Of a stretch of 64,000 nucleotides of DNA, positions 17,180-25,606 are shown piece after piece. The notes under the pieces are model-generated. The model worked only from the letters and a program-made list of their open reading frames with translations. It had not been told where the DNA came from and did not search any database. Within the stretch, counting starts at the first letter, position 1, and each line of letters begins with the position of its first letter. The stretch comes from Flavobacterium ichthyis. GTDB lineage: Bacteria; Bacteroidota; Bacteroidia; Flavobacteriales; Flavobacteriaceae. The position numbers and the translations under genes were made by a program. The DNA lies in the NCBI RefSeq assembly GCF_009915155.1, contig NZ_JAABLM010000005.1:124001-188000 (forward strand), in the 5' to 3' direction.

Positions 17180-18121
17180 TTACATCAAAAACTTACCACT
17201 AATTGAGTTATTGTTCTGTACCATTCGCATCACATCTGCAAAAAGCGGAGCACAACTTACCACCCGTATTTTCTTCGACTCCTTCTTTAAAGGAATAGAA
17301 TCTGTCACTATTAATTCACTCAATTGCGATTTTTCAATTTTCTCATAAGCATCTCCCGAAAGAATAGCATGAGTACAAATCGCCCGAACGCTTAACGCTC
17401 CTTTTTCAATCATCAAGTCAGCCGCTTTCGCCAAAGTCCCACCCGTATCAATCATATCATCCACTAAGATGATATTTTTTCCGGTCACTTCACCAATCAA
17501 CTCCATACTTTCAATCACATTTGCCGCTTTACGCTGCTTATAACAAATCACTACATCCGATTCTAAAAATTTAGAATACGCATAAGCTCTTTTAGAACCA
17601 CCCATGTCAGGAGATGCAATAGTTAAATTTTGCAAACCTAAACTTTTTACATAAGGCAAAAAGATTGTTGACGCAAACAAATGATCAACTGGTTTCTCAA
17701 AAAATCCCTGAATTTGATCTGCATGTAAATCCATGGTCATTATTCTTGTTGCTCCAGCCGTTTCAAGTAATTTCGCTACCAATTTTGCCCCAATCGGCAC
17801 CCTTGGTTTGTCTTTTCTATCCTGACGAGCCCATCCAAAATAAGGAATTACGGCTGTAATATGTCGGGCAGAAGCTCTTTTAGCTGCATCTATCATCAAC
17901 AAAAGTTCCATCAAATTGTCAGAACTTGGAAATGTTGAGCAAACTAAAAAAACCCTCAATCCACGAATAGATTCTTCAAATGAAGGCTGGAATTCTCCAT
18001 CACTATATTTTGAGAACGTTACCTTCCCTAGCGGAACACCATATTGTGCAGCAATTTGTTCTGCAAGATGCACACTTTGGGAACAGGCAAAAATCTTGGC
18101 TTCCGGTTCTTGATACGGCAT
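17180..18121 (-). CDS. prs: Ribose-phosphate pyrophosphokinase (PRPP synthetase)
   Basis: This 313-residue cytosolic enzyme makes PRPP from ribose 5-phosphate and ATP for purine, pyrimidine, His and Trp synthesis. The class I signature DLHADQIQGFF, the catalytic-flexible-loop region YFGWARQDRKDKPRVPI and the PRPP-binding VDDMIDTGGTL are present. Length is normal. It is transcribed divergently from tRNA-Leu; the two promoters form an inverted repeat. Confidence 0.97.
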   Translation of the reverse strand: MPYQEPEAKIFACSQSVHLAEQIAAQYGVPLGKVTFSKYSDGEFQPSFEESIRGLRVFLVCSTFPSSDNLMELLLMIDAAKRASARHITAVIPYFGWARQDRKDKPRVPIGAKLVAKLLETAGATRIMTMDLHADQIQGFFEKPVDHLFASTIFLPYVKSLGLQNLTIASPDMGGSKRAYAYSKFLESDVVICYKQRKAANVIESMELIGEVTGKNIILVDDMIDTGGTLAKAADLMIEKGALSVRAICTHAILSGDAYEKIEKSQLSELIVTDSIPLKKESKKIRVVSCAPLFADVMRMVQNNNSISGKFLM

Positions 18122-18231
18122 TTTTCAGTTGTTTTTTATTTGAAAAATTTATAAAAATTAATTTTTTACAATTAATTTTCACCTATAAATTACTCAAATG
18201 TAGTTAGTTAGTTGTTGTGTTGTTTTACCGA

Positions 18232-18319
18232 GGTGCAAATTTAAAAATTAAATTGAGATAATTACAGATTTTTGCTTAGTATTTTTTGTTTTATATGTTT
18301 TTATTTCTAAATTTGCACC
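18232..18319. promoter_or_regulatory. Divergent promoter region for prs and tRNA-Leu
   Basis: GGTGCAAATTTA at 18232-18243 and TAAATTTGCACC at 18308-18319 form a perfect 12-bp inverted repeat. Each arm contains a consensus -7 box TAAATTTG on its outgoing strand. For the tRNA side a TTG at 18286-18288 sits 19 bases before the -7 box, a good fit. For the prs side no clear -33 was found. The extra GCACC beyond the -7 box is shared by both. Confidence 0.65.
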
Positions 18320-18338
18320 CACAATTAACACATCTATT

Positions 18339-18418
18339 GCCTGGATGGCGGAATTGGTAGACGCGCACGACTCAAACTCGTGTACTTAGGTGTGTGGGTT
18401 CGATTCCCACTCCAGGTA
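18339..18418 (+). tRNA. tRNA-Leu (anticodon CAA)
   Basis: It folds as a class II tRNA. The acceptor GCCTGGA pairs with TCCAGGT (G-U at the first pair). The D arm has GGTAGAC, the anticodon stem CACGA/TCGTG holds the loop CTCAAAC (anticodon CAA, codon UUG), there is a long variable arm, and the T arm is GTGGG-TTCGATT-CCCAC. The discriminator is A. CCA is not encoded. It has its own promoter and is followed by a terminator. Confidence 0.95.
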
Positions 18419-18428
18419 CTTTCACACA

Positions 18429-18458
18429 AAGCTTCTGAGAAATCAGGAGCTTTTTTTT
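18429..18458 (+). terminator. Terminator after tRNA-Leu
   Basis: A 10-bp stem with one G-U pair and a GAAA loop is followed by eight T, 10 bases after the tRNA. Confidence 0.8.
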
Positions 18459-18493
18459 ATGGAAAACATTTCTGTATTTTATATTTTTATCAA

Positions 18494-19117
18494 ATGAAGA
18501 ATTGGTTAAAATTTTTATATAAGAAAAGGCAAACTCCACAAATTGACACGATGAAAAAATTTTTAATTATTGGCCTTGGAAACATTGGTGCCGAATACGT
18601 AAACACACGCCACAACATTGGTTTTAAAGTCGTGGATCATTTAGCAAAAAAAGAAAACAGCGAATTCCAAACTTCCAAATTAGGAACTATTTGCGAAATT
18701 AAATTTAAAGGAAAATCCGTTTTTTTACTAAAACCAAACACTTACATGAATTTGAGTGGTAAAGCAGTGAAATATTGGATGGACAAAGAAAATATTCCGC
18801 TTGAAAATATTTTGGTAATTACAGACGATTTGAACCTACCTTTCGGAACGCTTAGAATTAAACCAAAAGGAAGTGATGGCGGACACAACGGGCTCAAAAG
18901 CATTCAGCAAACTCTAAATACTTCGGAGTATCCTCGTTTTAGATTTGGTATTAGTGATGAATTTAAAAAAGGCAAACAAGTAGATTATGTATTAGGCGAG
19001 TGGACTGACGACGAAAAAATGCTGCTTGCAGAGCGTTTAGAAGTTTCAGCCGAAGCTATCCGGTCGTTTGTACTTACGGGTTTGGGAAATGCGATGACAG
19101 CATTCAATGGAAAATAA
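18494..19117 (+). CDS. pth: Peptidyl-tRNA hydrolase
   Basis: This 207-residue enzyme releases peptides from stalled peptidyl-tRNA. The conserved core begins with KKFLIIGLGNIGAEYVNTRHNIGF (the catalytic His is in TRHN), then KPNTYMNLSG, ITDDLNLPFG and GSDGGHNGLKS. An in-frame reading extends back into the tRNA and is spurious. ATG 18494 gives a 19-residue charged extension of a kind I recall in flavobacterial Pth; ATG 18551 gives 188 residues, the usual length. The true start is one of these two. Confidence 0.93.
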   Translation: MKNWLKFLYKKRQTPQIDTMKKFLIIGLGNIGAEYVNTRHNIGFKVVDHLAKKENSEFQTSKLGTICEIKFKGKSVFLLKPNTYMNLSGKAVKYWMDKENIPLENILVITDDLNLPFGTLRIKPKGSDGGHNGLKSIQQTLNTSEYPRFRFGISDEFKKGKQVDYVLGEWTDDEKMLLAERLEVSAEAIRSFVLTGLGNAMTAFNGK

Positions 19118-19149
19118 TTTTCATTACCTTTAAACAAAAACTTTTGGTT

Positions 19150-19653
19150 ATGAAACAAATTTTTATTGCTACATCTTTGATGATAATGTTAATGGGGTGC
19201 CATTCTCAAAAAAAATCGATGGAGGAAAATAAAGTGACAATTTCTAATTGTCCGAATACTGGAACTTGCAAATTTGAAGTTTTTGAAAATAAAAAATTGG
19301 TGCTAAATACTGACGTGACTGATAAAATATATTATGCGTTTGAAGATAATGTGGGTTCTAATGTATATGTTTATCAGTACAATAAAATTACCGAGCCCGA
19401 ACTTGTTGATGCAGGTTACAGAGAGGAGGTTCTTTTTGAACTGGATCAAAATATGGCAAAAATAAATTTGGAAGATAAAAATTTACAAGAAATAAAACTT
19501 GTTTTCGGTGTTATGTGTTTCTGCCGAGGAAAAGCCGGGAATTATCAAGTGCTTTCTGGAAAGTTTTCTTATGACAGCCAAAATGTTTCAATCGAACTAC
19601 CAGATATTGTGCCTGATCAAATTTTACACAACATCAATATTGATTTAAAATAA
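19150..19653 (+). CDS. Predicted lipoprotein of unknown function
   Basis: This 167-residue protein has a hydrophobic N-terminus ending in a lipobox (MLMGC, Cys17), so it is probably lipidated and membrane-anchored. The mature part has three further Cys pairs or singles (NCPNTGTC, CFC) and a predicted beta-rich fold. No family was recognised. A TTG six bases upstream is less likely than the ATG at 19150. It shares a bidirectional terminator with the convergent metalloprotease gene. Confidence 0.75.
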   Translation: MKQIFIATSLMIMLMGCHSQKKSMEENKVTISNCPNTGTCKFEVFENKKLVLNTDVTDKIYYAFEDNVGSNVYVYQYNKITEPELVDAGYREEVLFELDQNMAKINLEDKNLQEIKLVFGVMCFCRGKAGNYQVLSGKFSYDSQNVSIELPDIVPDQILHNINIDLK

Positions 19654-19684
19654 AAAACGCTTCTCGAGAATGAGAAGCGTTTTT
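19653..19684. terminator. Bidirectional terminator
   Basis: A perfect 13-bp stem (AAAAACGCTTCTC and complement) separates the convergent lipoprotein and metalloprotease genes, with T-runs on both strands. Confidence 0.9.
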
Positions 19685-19702
19685 CAATTGTAAAGAATTT
19701 AC

Positions 19703-22378
19703 TTAATTTACAATTATTTTTTTCACCTCTTTGCGTTCGCCATCTTGTACTGTTACCATATACATTCCGGTTTGAACGGTGCTTAAATTTAAGTTTTGAT
19801 CGAACAATGAAGCACTTTGATAGGTTTTGTTAAAAATTTGTCTTCCTCCCATATCATGAACTGAAACCTGAACGTCGTTTCCGGAGTTAGACGCAAATTG
19901 GACATTAAAGTTTCCGTTGTTTGGATTTGGATAAATTTTAAAATCTGTCAAGCCAAAATTATCTGTTGAAAGTGTTACTGTTTGGGTACAAACTTCAATT
20001 GACCAAGAATTTAACGTTCCTGTATCCTGAGCCGCATTATCACGAATTAATAAAACATAGTTACCAGTGGCTGGTTTTCCGTTCAGCGCAGATAAAGATG
20101 TTAATGGTGCAAATGTTCCGGTAAGATTTGCTGCACAAACAATTCCTGAGCCAGCATCATCAAAAGTTACGTTAAATCCTGAAGTGGCTCCATTACAACT
20201 TCCGCTCATCAAGCCAACTTGTGTATTATCTGGATGGTTAAAAGCAATTGTTAAGTCTGAATACCAACTATGAGTAACATTTACATTTACATTGATGTCC
20301 GAAATATTTCCGGTAGCTGGAACATTTATTGTAGAACCTACAACAGCACCAGGACCTGCGGCAGTTCCATCTGGAATTGGAACAGCAGTATTGCTTGTAT
20401 AGGTTTGACAAGTAGTGGTAACTGTATATCCAATTGAAAAATTATTAGCATTAACGGCGTAGTAAATATTGTTTACAGCTTCTATCATAATTCTACAAAA
20501 CGGAGCAGCTATGTTCGGGATTGTTACAGATTCAGTTCCGTCATTTGGCGTATTCATTGCTAAAGGAGTAGAAAAGGTTAATCCTCCATCAGTAGATAAC
20601 CAAATGTTTACATTGGCAGTTGAAATTGGCGCTGCATTAGTTCCTGCAACATCCCAAGTTACGGTTTGTGTTGAGTTTTGAGCGTAACTGATTGCCTCAG
20701 CGGCTTGAGAGGTTACTTTAAAAGGACCAGTTGCCGCATTAAAAGTTACGGTCATATTTTGTCGAGCTGTTTGACCTCCGTTAGCTCTATTATCTCTTGC
20801 CGTTAAAGCAAAATTCATGGTTCTAGCTACATTTGGAATAACTTCCCAAGTTGGCGATAAATTTCCTGCCAACACACTTGAAAGATCAGGCATGTATCGA
20901 TTTGGACTTGCGGATGGCGCTACTGAACGAAAATTCGGGATTGAAGCTGTAGTTGTAGCGGTTGCAGTGTTAGAGTTTGTTCCTGGATTAGTTTGTTCCC
21001 AAGTGTAAGTTAATGCGTCGCCATTTGCATCAGTTCCATTACCTTTTAAAATAAAAGCTGTTCCTTTTGGAATTGTATAATTAGTTAAAGGTGTAATTAC
21101 TGGAGCGGTGTTACCGGTAGCGGTAATAGCACCACAACTTCCGGATCCTTGAACAAATGTAAACATTTGTGCCAAGCTTACGGCGTGAAAATAGGCATCT
21201 GAGTTACTTTGCACGTTTGGTGGACAAATACCTGTGTAAGCCATTACAGTACTTCCGCTTCCAGGCTCAACCGCAGTAGTTCCTGATCTGTTTCCGCCGC
21301 AAGAATTATTGAATGTATGAGTCGCCCCAAATTGATGTCCTACCTCGTGTGCCACATAATCGATATCAAAAGGGTCTCCAACAGGGCTTGTTTGTCCGGT
21401 TATACCTCTGGCCTTGCTAGACGAACATACCGAACCTAATATTGCAACACCACTATCCGAAGTACAGTTTCCGTGACCAATATCATAATTACCAGCCCCA
21501 ATAATTCCGTCAACTACTGCCTGAATTTGACTTAAAAAATTGCTCGGATTATTATTATCAAAACTATCCGAATCAATAAAAATGATATTCTCGTTGTTAG
21601 CGATTAATACCATTCGAACCGCTGCATCAATTTCATAAACGGAATTTAATCTGGTTACTGTAACACCCATAGCATTTAAAACAGCTGATTTTTTCTGCGC
21701 CAAAGTACCACCTGATACTCCCGCCCTATTCACGTGGAATGCAGAATATTCTATTGTACAAGTCATTGCCATACGATAGGTTCTTAAAACCCCATCATTT
21801 GCAAATGTTTGGTTAGGAAATTCCGAAGATCGTTGGTGTGCTTCACTTTGATCGGTGTCACACATGAATGGCGTTTTATTTTTAGGTCGAATCAACGAAG
21901 ATTTTTTATACACAATATAATTTTGTAAATTATCAGTATAAGGATCAATGTAGTAAGTTTCACCGTTTCCTCTGATCATTCCATGAATTCCAAAAAGCGT
22001 AGAACTCAAATGCATAGTAAGTGCGGGATTATCGATTCCTTTTGCCACAAAAGATCGCAATTCGGGATGCCGTTCTTGCAATTCTTTTTCTAAAACAGAG
22101 GATTCAAAAACTTTAAATTGCTCCATTTTTCCATCAGCATTAGGGAACGCAATAATAACGTTTGAATCCGTTCCAGAATTAATATCTGGAGCTTGTAAAA
22201 GTGATTGTTTCAATCCGTCAATATTTAATTGAAATAGATGATATTGACTAGGCATTGAGCTTCGCTCTAATTTTTCTAGAGAAGATAACTTTTGTTCATT
22301 AGTAACAGACCAAAAGCCTCTTTGTGAGTAGCCTAATGAACTGCAAGCCACTAACAATAACAGTAAAATTTTTTTCAT
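19703..22378 (-). CDS. Secreted reprolysin-like metalloprotease with P-domain and T9SS signal
   Basis: This 891-residue zinc peptidase has a signal peptide (MKKILLLLLVACSSLGYSQ), a propeptide to about residue 190, and an M12B-like catalytic domain. The zinc site HEVGHQFGATH has His344, Glu345, His348 and His354. Next come fibronectin/Ig-like regions, a proprotein-convertase-type P-domain (about 670-795; HSWYSDLTIAFNHPD, SWSIEVC) and a type A T9SS sorting tail (FKIYPNPNNGNFNV ... MVTVQDG). Start 22378 was chosen over 22417 because a good promoter lies at 22400-22427. It is probably secreted or cell-surface; the substrate is unknown. Confidence 0.92.
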   Translation of the reverse strand: MKKILLLLLVACSSLGYSQRGFWSVTNEQKLSSLEKLERSSMPSQYHLFQLNIDGLKQSLLQAPDINSGTDSNVIIAFPNADGKMEQFKVFESSVLEKELQERHPELRSFVAKGIDNPALTMHLSSTLFGIHGMIRGNGETYYIDPYTDNLQNYIVYKKSSLIRPKNKTPFMCDTDQSEAHQRSSEFPNQTFANDGVLRTYRMAMTCTIEYSAFHVNRAGVSGGTLAQKKSAVLNAMGVTVTRLNSVYEIDAAVRMVLIANNENIIFIDSDSFDNNNPSNFLSQIQAVVDGIIGAGNYDIGHGNCTSDSGVAILGSVCSSSKARGITGQTSPVGDPFDIDYVAHEVGHQFGATHTFNNSCGGNRSGTTAVEPGSGSTVMAYTGICPPNVQSNSDAYFHAVSLAQMFTFVQGSGSCGAITATGNTAPVITPLTNYTIPKGTAFILKGNGTDANGDALTYTWEQTNPGTNSNTATATTTASIPNFRSVAPSASPNRYMPDLSSVLAGNLSPTWEVIPNVARTMNFALTARDNRANGGQTARQNMTVTFNAATGPFKVTSQAAEAISYAQNSTQTVTWDVAGTNAAPISTANVNIWLSTDGGLTFSTPLAMNTPNDGTESVTIPNIAAPFCRIMIEAVNNIYYAVNANNFSIGYTVTTTCQTYTSNTAVPIPDGTAAGPGAVVGSTINVPATGNISDINVNVNVTHSWYSDLTIAFNHPDNTQVGLMSGSCNGATSGFNVTFDDAGSGIVCAANLTGTFAPLTSLSALNGKPATGNYVLLIRDNAAQDTGTLNSWSIEVCTQTVTLSTDNFGLTDFKIYPNPNNGNFNVQFASNSGNDVQVSVHDMGGRQIFNKTYQSASLFDQNLNLSTVQTGMYMVTVQDGERKEVKKIIVN

Positions 22379-22399
22379 AGGTATAGTAATAATAGAAGA

Positions 22400-22427
22400 C
22401 AAATATAACCAATTCATTCATTTTCAA
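22400..22427 (-). promoter_or_regulatory. Promoter of the metalloprotease gene
   Basis: On the minus strand, TTG (22425-22427) and TATATTTG (22400-22407) are spaced by 17 bases, an excellent match. Transcription would begin near 22394, after the alternative start at 22417. Confidence 0.65.
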
Positions 22428-22516
22428 CAATCAAATCCTATTTATTTTAAAAACTAAGCAAATATTGGCTGTAAATCTTGAATTTAATCTAATTAAAATG
22501 CTGCCAAACTTTTTCG

Positions 22517-22545
22517 TTGTTTTTCGTACATTAGTCTTATTTTTG
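22517..22545 (+). promoter_or_regulatory. Promoter of ribF
   Basis: TTG at 22517-22519 and TATTTTTG at 22538-22545, spaced by 18 bases. Both in-frame ATGs upstream (22465, 22498) precede this promoter, which points to the TTG at 22567 as the start codon. Confidence 0.65.
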
Positions 22546-22566
22546 TCAAAATTTACTTTAATAAAA

Positions 22567-23487
22567 TTGAAAATCTACCATAATATATTTGACTTTTCTA
22601 CCCAAAAAAAAACCGTTGTCACCCTTGGCACTTTTGATGGCGTGCATTTAGGACACACAAAAATTTTAGAAAAATTAAATTCCAATCCTAATGCCGAAAC
22701 ACTTGTGCTCACATTTTTTCCTCATCCGCGTATGGTGTTACAACAAGGTGATTTCAAACTTATCAATACCCTTGACGAAAAAGCCCAGCTTTTGGCTAAA
22801 ACGGGATTACAAAATTTAATTATACACCCCTTTAGTCAAGAATTTTCAGAGATGTCAGCAGAAGATTTTGTGACAAAAGTTTTGGTTGAAACTTTTAATA
22901 TTCAAAAAATAATTATTGGTTATGATCATCGATTTGGCAAAAAAAGAGCTGCTGATATAAATGACCTAATTGTTTTTGGTAAAAAATATAATTTTGAAGT
23001 AGAACAAATTGAAGCTCAAGAAATTAACGATATTTCCATTAGCTCAACAAAGATACGAAATGCTATTAATGAAGGAGAAATTGAGTTGGCAAATAAATAT
23101 TTAGGATACCACTTTTTTTTCACTGGCATTGTAGTCGAAGGAAAAAAATTAGGCCGAACCATTAATTTCCCTACGGCGAACATTTCACTTTCCGAAAATT
23201 ACAAACTTGTTCCTGCTCAGGGAGTTTATATTGTAAAAAGTGAAATAAAGGGTAAAGTTTTACATGGCATGATGAACATTGGTACAAATCCTACTGTTGG
23301 CGAAAATCATCAAACGATAGAAGTGCACTTTTTAAATTTTAACGAAAACATTTACAATCAAGAGATTCAAATATCGGTTTTGAAAAAAATACGTCATCAA
23401 GAAAAATTCAGTTCTCTTGATGCTCTAAAGCAACAGCTGGAGCAAGACCGAGATGTTACCGAAAATTATTTTAAACTTAATGATTAA
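22567..23487 (+). CDS. ribF: Bifunctional riboflavin kinase/FAD synthetase
   Basis: This 306-residue enzyme converts riboflavin to FMN and then FAD. The N-terminal nucleotidyltransferase domain has GTFDGVHLGH and the ISSTKIR motif. The C-terminal flavokinase domain has GRTINFPTANI and the TVGENHQTIEVHFL segment. Family members begin MKIYHN...; here that position is TTG (22567). Upstream ATGs would add 34 hydrophobic residues and precede the promoter, so TTG is the best start. The last bases overlap the next gene by eight bases. Confidence 0.94.
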   Translation: MKIYHNIFDFSTQKKTVVTLGTFDGVHLGHTKILEKLNSNPNAETLVLTFFPHPRMVLQQGDFKLINTLDEKAQLLAKTGLQNLIIHPFSQEFSEMSAEDFVTKVLVETFNIQKIIIGYDHRFGKKRAADINDLIVFGKKYNFEVEQIEAQEINDISISSTKIRNAINEGEIELANKYLGYHFFFTGIVVEGKKLGRTINFPTANISLSENYKLVPAQGVYIVKSEIKGKVLHGMMNIGTNPTVGENHQTIEVHFLNFNENIYNQEIQISVLKKIRHQEKFSSLDALKQQLEQDRDVTENYFKLND

Positions 23488-24805
23488 AAAGCTTTTCACT
23501 CCTATTGACAATGCTCCGTTAATTATTTTTCGGATATTTTTTGGCTTTTTATTGGCAGCCGAAACCTTTGGCGCAATATTAACCGGATGGGTGAAAGATA
23601 ATTTTATCACACCGCAGTTTACCTTTAACCACATAGGTTTTGACTGGCTGCAACCACTTCCCGGAAATGGTATGTATTTTTATTTTGCAATGATGGGATG
23701 CTTGGGCATTATGGTAATGCTTGGTTTTCGATATAAATTGAGCTTGGCTTTGTACACCATTTTATGGACAGGAAGTTACCTGATGCAAAAAACCTCATAT
23801 AACAATCACTATTATATGCTGATTTTGGTTTGTATGATGATGCTGTTTCTTCCCGCAAATCGTTATGCATCACTTGACGCAAAGAACAATCGTGAGTATC
23901 AAAAACTTTCAATGCCGGCTTGGTGTTCGTACGTAATGATTTTACAAGTGGCAATTGTTTACTTTTTTGCAACTGTTGCTAAATTTTATCCGGATTGGTT
24001 AGATGGTACATTTACTAAAAATTTACTCACAAACAAATCGCCTTATGAACCTGTACAAAATATTTTCAATCAAAGATGGTTTTACCTTTTCATTGCTTAT
24101 TCCGGAATATTGTTCGATTTGTTCATTATTCCATTATTGCTATGGAAAAAAACACGCACACTTGCTTTCATCGCCGCATTAATTTTTCACTTGTTTAATG
24201 CCTTTACGCTGCAAATTGGGATTTTCCCATTCTTTGCTTTAAGTTTCGTAGTTTTCTTTTATCCGCCGGAAAAGATTCGGAAAATTTTCTTCGTCAAAAA
24301 GCTTCCCTTTGTGGCTAAAAATGCAGATTTTGAAAGAATATCTATACTAAAATTTTTTTTCATCCCTTACTTTATCATACAACTGTTACTCCCCATAAGA
24401 CACTGGTTCATCAAAGGCGATGTCCTTTGGACAGAAGAAGGCCATCGATTATCTTGGCGAATGATGCTTAGGTCAAGAACTGGATATTCTTCATTTAAAG
24501 TTATTGATAAAAATACCGGAAAAAAAATTCAATACCGCTTACAAGAGAAACTCACCCCGAAACAAATGGCAATGGTTGGCGACAAGCCCGATGCAATATG
24601 GCAAATGGCACAAAGAATTAAAAAAGAATTTACGCAAAAAGGTATAGAAGTTTCAGTTTTCGTGCGATGCAATGTATCTGTCAACCAACGTCCGTTTAAA
24701 CCCCTAATTAATCCTGAAGTGGATTTAGCCAATGCGGAGTGGAATTACTTCTTCCACAATGATTGGATTTTACTTTACGATTCTTTGGACGAAAATACTC
24801 AATAA
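23480..24805 (+). CDS. HTTM-domain membrane protein (vitamin K-dependent carboxylase-like)
   Basis: A 441-residue protein with about eight transmembrane segments in its first 330 residues and a soluble C-terminal 110 residues. The layout and segments such as ADTFG-like LAAETFGAILTGW, PANRYASLDA and YFFATVAKFYPDWLDG match the HTTM (horizontally transferred transmembrane) group related to gamma-glutamyl carboxylase/epoxidase. The bacterial role is unknown. The start codon lies inside the end of ribF, implying translational coupling with FMN/FAD synthesis. No terminator separates them. Confidence 0.8.
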   Translation: MIKKLFTPIDNAPLIIFRIFFGFLLAAETFGAILTGWVKDNFITPQFTFNHIGFDWLQPLPGNGMYFYFAMMGCLGIMVMLGFRYKLSLALYTILWTGSYLMQKTSYNNHYYMLILVCMMMLFLPANRYASLDAKNNREYQKLSMPAWCSYVMILQVAIVYFFATVAKFYPDWLDGTFTKNLLTNKSPYEPVQNIFNQRWFYLFIAYSGILFDLFIIPLLLWKKTRTLAFIAALIFHLFNAFTLQIGIFPFFALSFVVFFYPPEKIRKIFFVKKLPFVAKNADFERISILKFFFIPYFIIQLLLPIRHWFIKGDVLWTEEGHRLSWRMMLRSRTGYSSFKVIDKNTGKKIQYRLQEKLTPKQMAMVGDKPDAIWQMAQRIKKEFTQKGIEVSVFVRCNVSVNQRPFKPLINPEVDLANAEWNYFFHNDWILLYDSLDENTQ

Positions 24806-24983
24806 AACTAAAATGCCCACTTTTCGATTTTTACTAAAATTTTATTAAAACTGTTAAATTTATTTTTGACCCACCATTTCAATTCGATATTATTTTGTAA
24901 TTTTAAGTTATCCCTCGATGAAAATTTATTTTTCGTTTTCTTCGAAAAAAAACCAACCACGATAACCTAAAAACACAAACACA

Positions 24984-25448
24984 ATGAAAATCAACAGATT
25001 AATTATTAACGGAATCATTATTTTTATAGGTTTGGCGCTTTATTTTTTACTAATTGAAGCACTCGGACTTAAAGATCAAGTTTACCTGCGTTTGCTCAAT
25101 TTTATTTTTGTAATCTACGGTGTGAACCGCACTATAAAATCTAATTATCTTGACGGTATTCACGGCTATCTGACCAACCTTTTCGCAGGATTTTTTACTG
25201 CGATGGTAAGTGTTATACTAGGTTTGATTGCATTTATGATTTTTGTAGAAATTAAAGGTGGTGATGTATATCTTGCCACATTTGCCAAAGCATATCTTAT
25301 ACCCGTTACTGATGCAAGTTCTCCTCCAGGAATGTATCAATTCGCTTTTATGCTTTTGTTAGAAGGCACTGCGGCTTCGGCAATTATCGCATTCGCTATG
25401 ATGCAATATTGGAAGGATAAAGTGGAAAAAATTAATGAAGTGGATTAA
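24984..25448 (+). CDS. Small integral membrane protein, unknown
   Basis: This 154-residue protein has four predicted membrane helices (about 7-25, 33-50, 63-86 and 117-143). A conserved-looking polar stretch follows the third (TDASSPPGMYQ). It has no signal peptide and no recognised domain. A terminator follows the stop. No function is proposed. Confidence 0.7.
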   Translation: MKINRLIINGIIIFIGLALYFLLIEALGLKDQVYLRLLNFIFVIYGVNRTIKSNYLDGIHGYLTNLFAGFFTAMVSVILGLIAFMIFVEIKGGDVYLATFAKAYLIPVTDASSPPGMYQFAFMLLLEGTAASAIIAFAMMQYWKDKVEKINEVD

Positions 25449-25470
25449 TTGACCAAAAATTCACTATAGC

Positions 25471-25498
25471 AAAGACTGCCTAATAGGTAGTCTTTTTT
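25471..25498 (+). terminator. Intrinsic terminator
   Basis: An 11-bp stem with one G-U pair and a T-run follow the small membrane protein gene. Confidence 0.8.
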
Positions 25499-25556
25499 AA
25501 TTAGCCCGATGTAGCAATTTTATGATCACAATCTTTACGATTCCATAATCCTTTAG

Positions 25557-25564
25557 TAACTTTG
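25557..25564 (+). promoter_or_regulatory. Putative -7 box of the cupin-like gene
   Basis: TAACTTTG matches TAnnTTTG, 42 bases before the ATG. The -33 is weak. Confidence 0.45.
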
Positions 25565-25606
25565 CCTTTGGTAATTTATTTGTAATTCATCTAAATAAGA
25601 ACATTC

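Noticed and set aside
16961-17202. Frames on both strands between rplY and prs (72 and 65 codons)
   Set aside because: Both are explained by element copy C, and neither has a start context or similarity.
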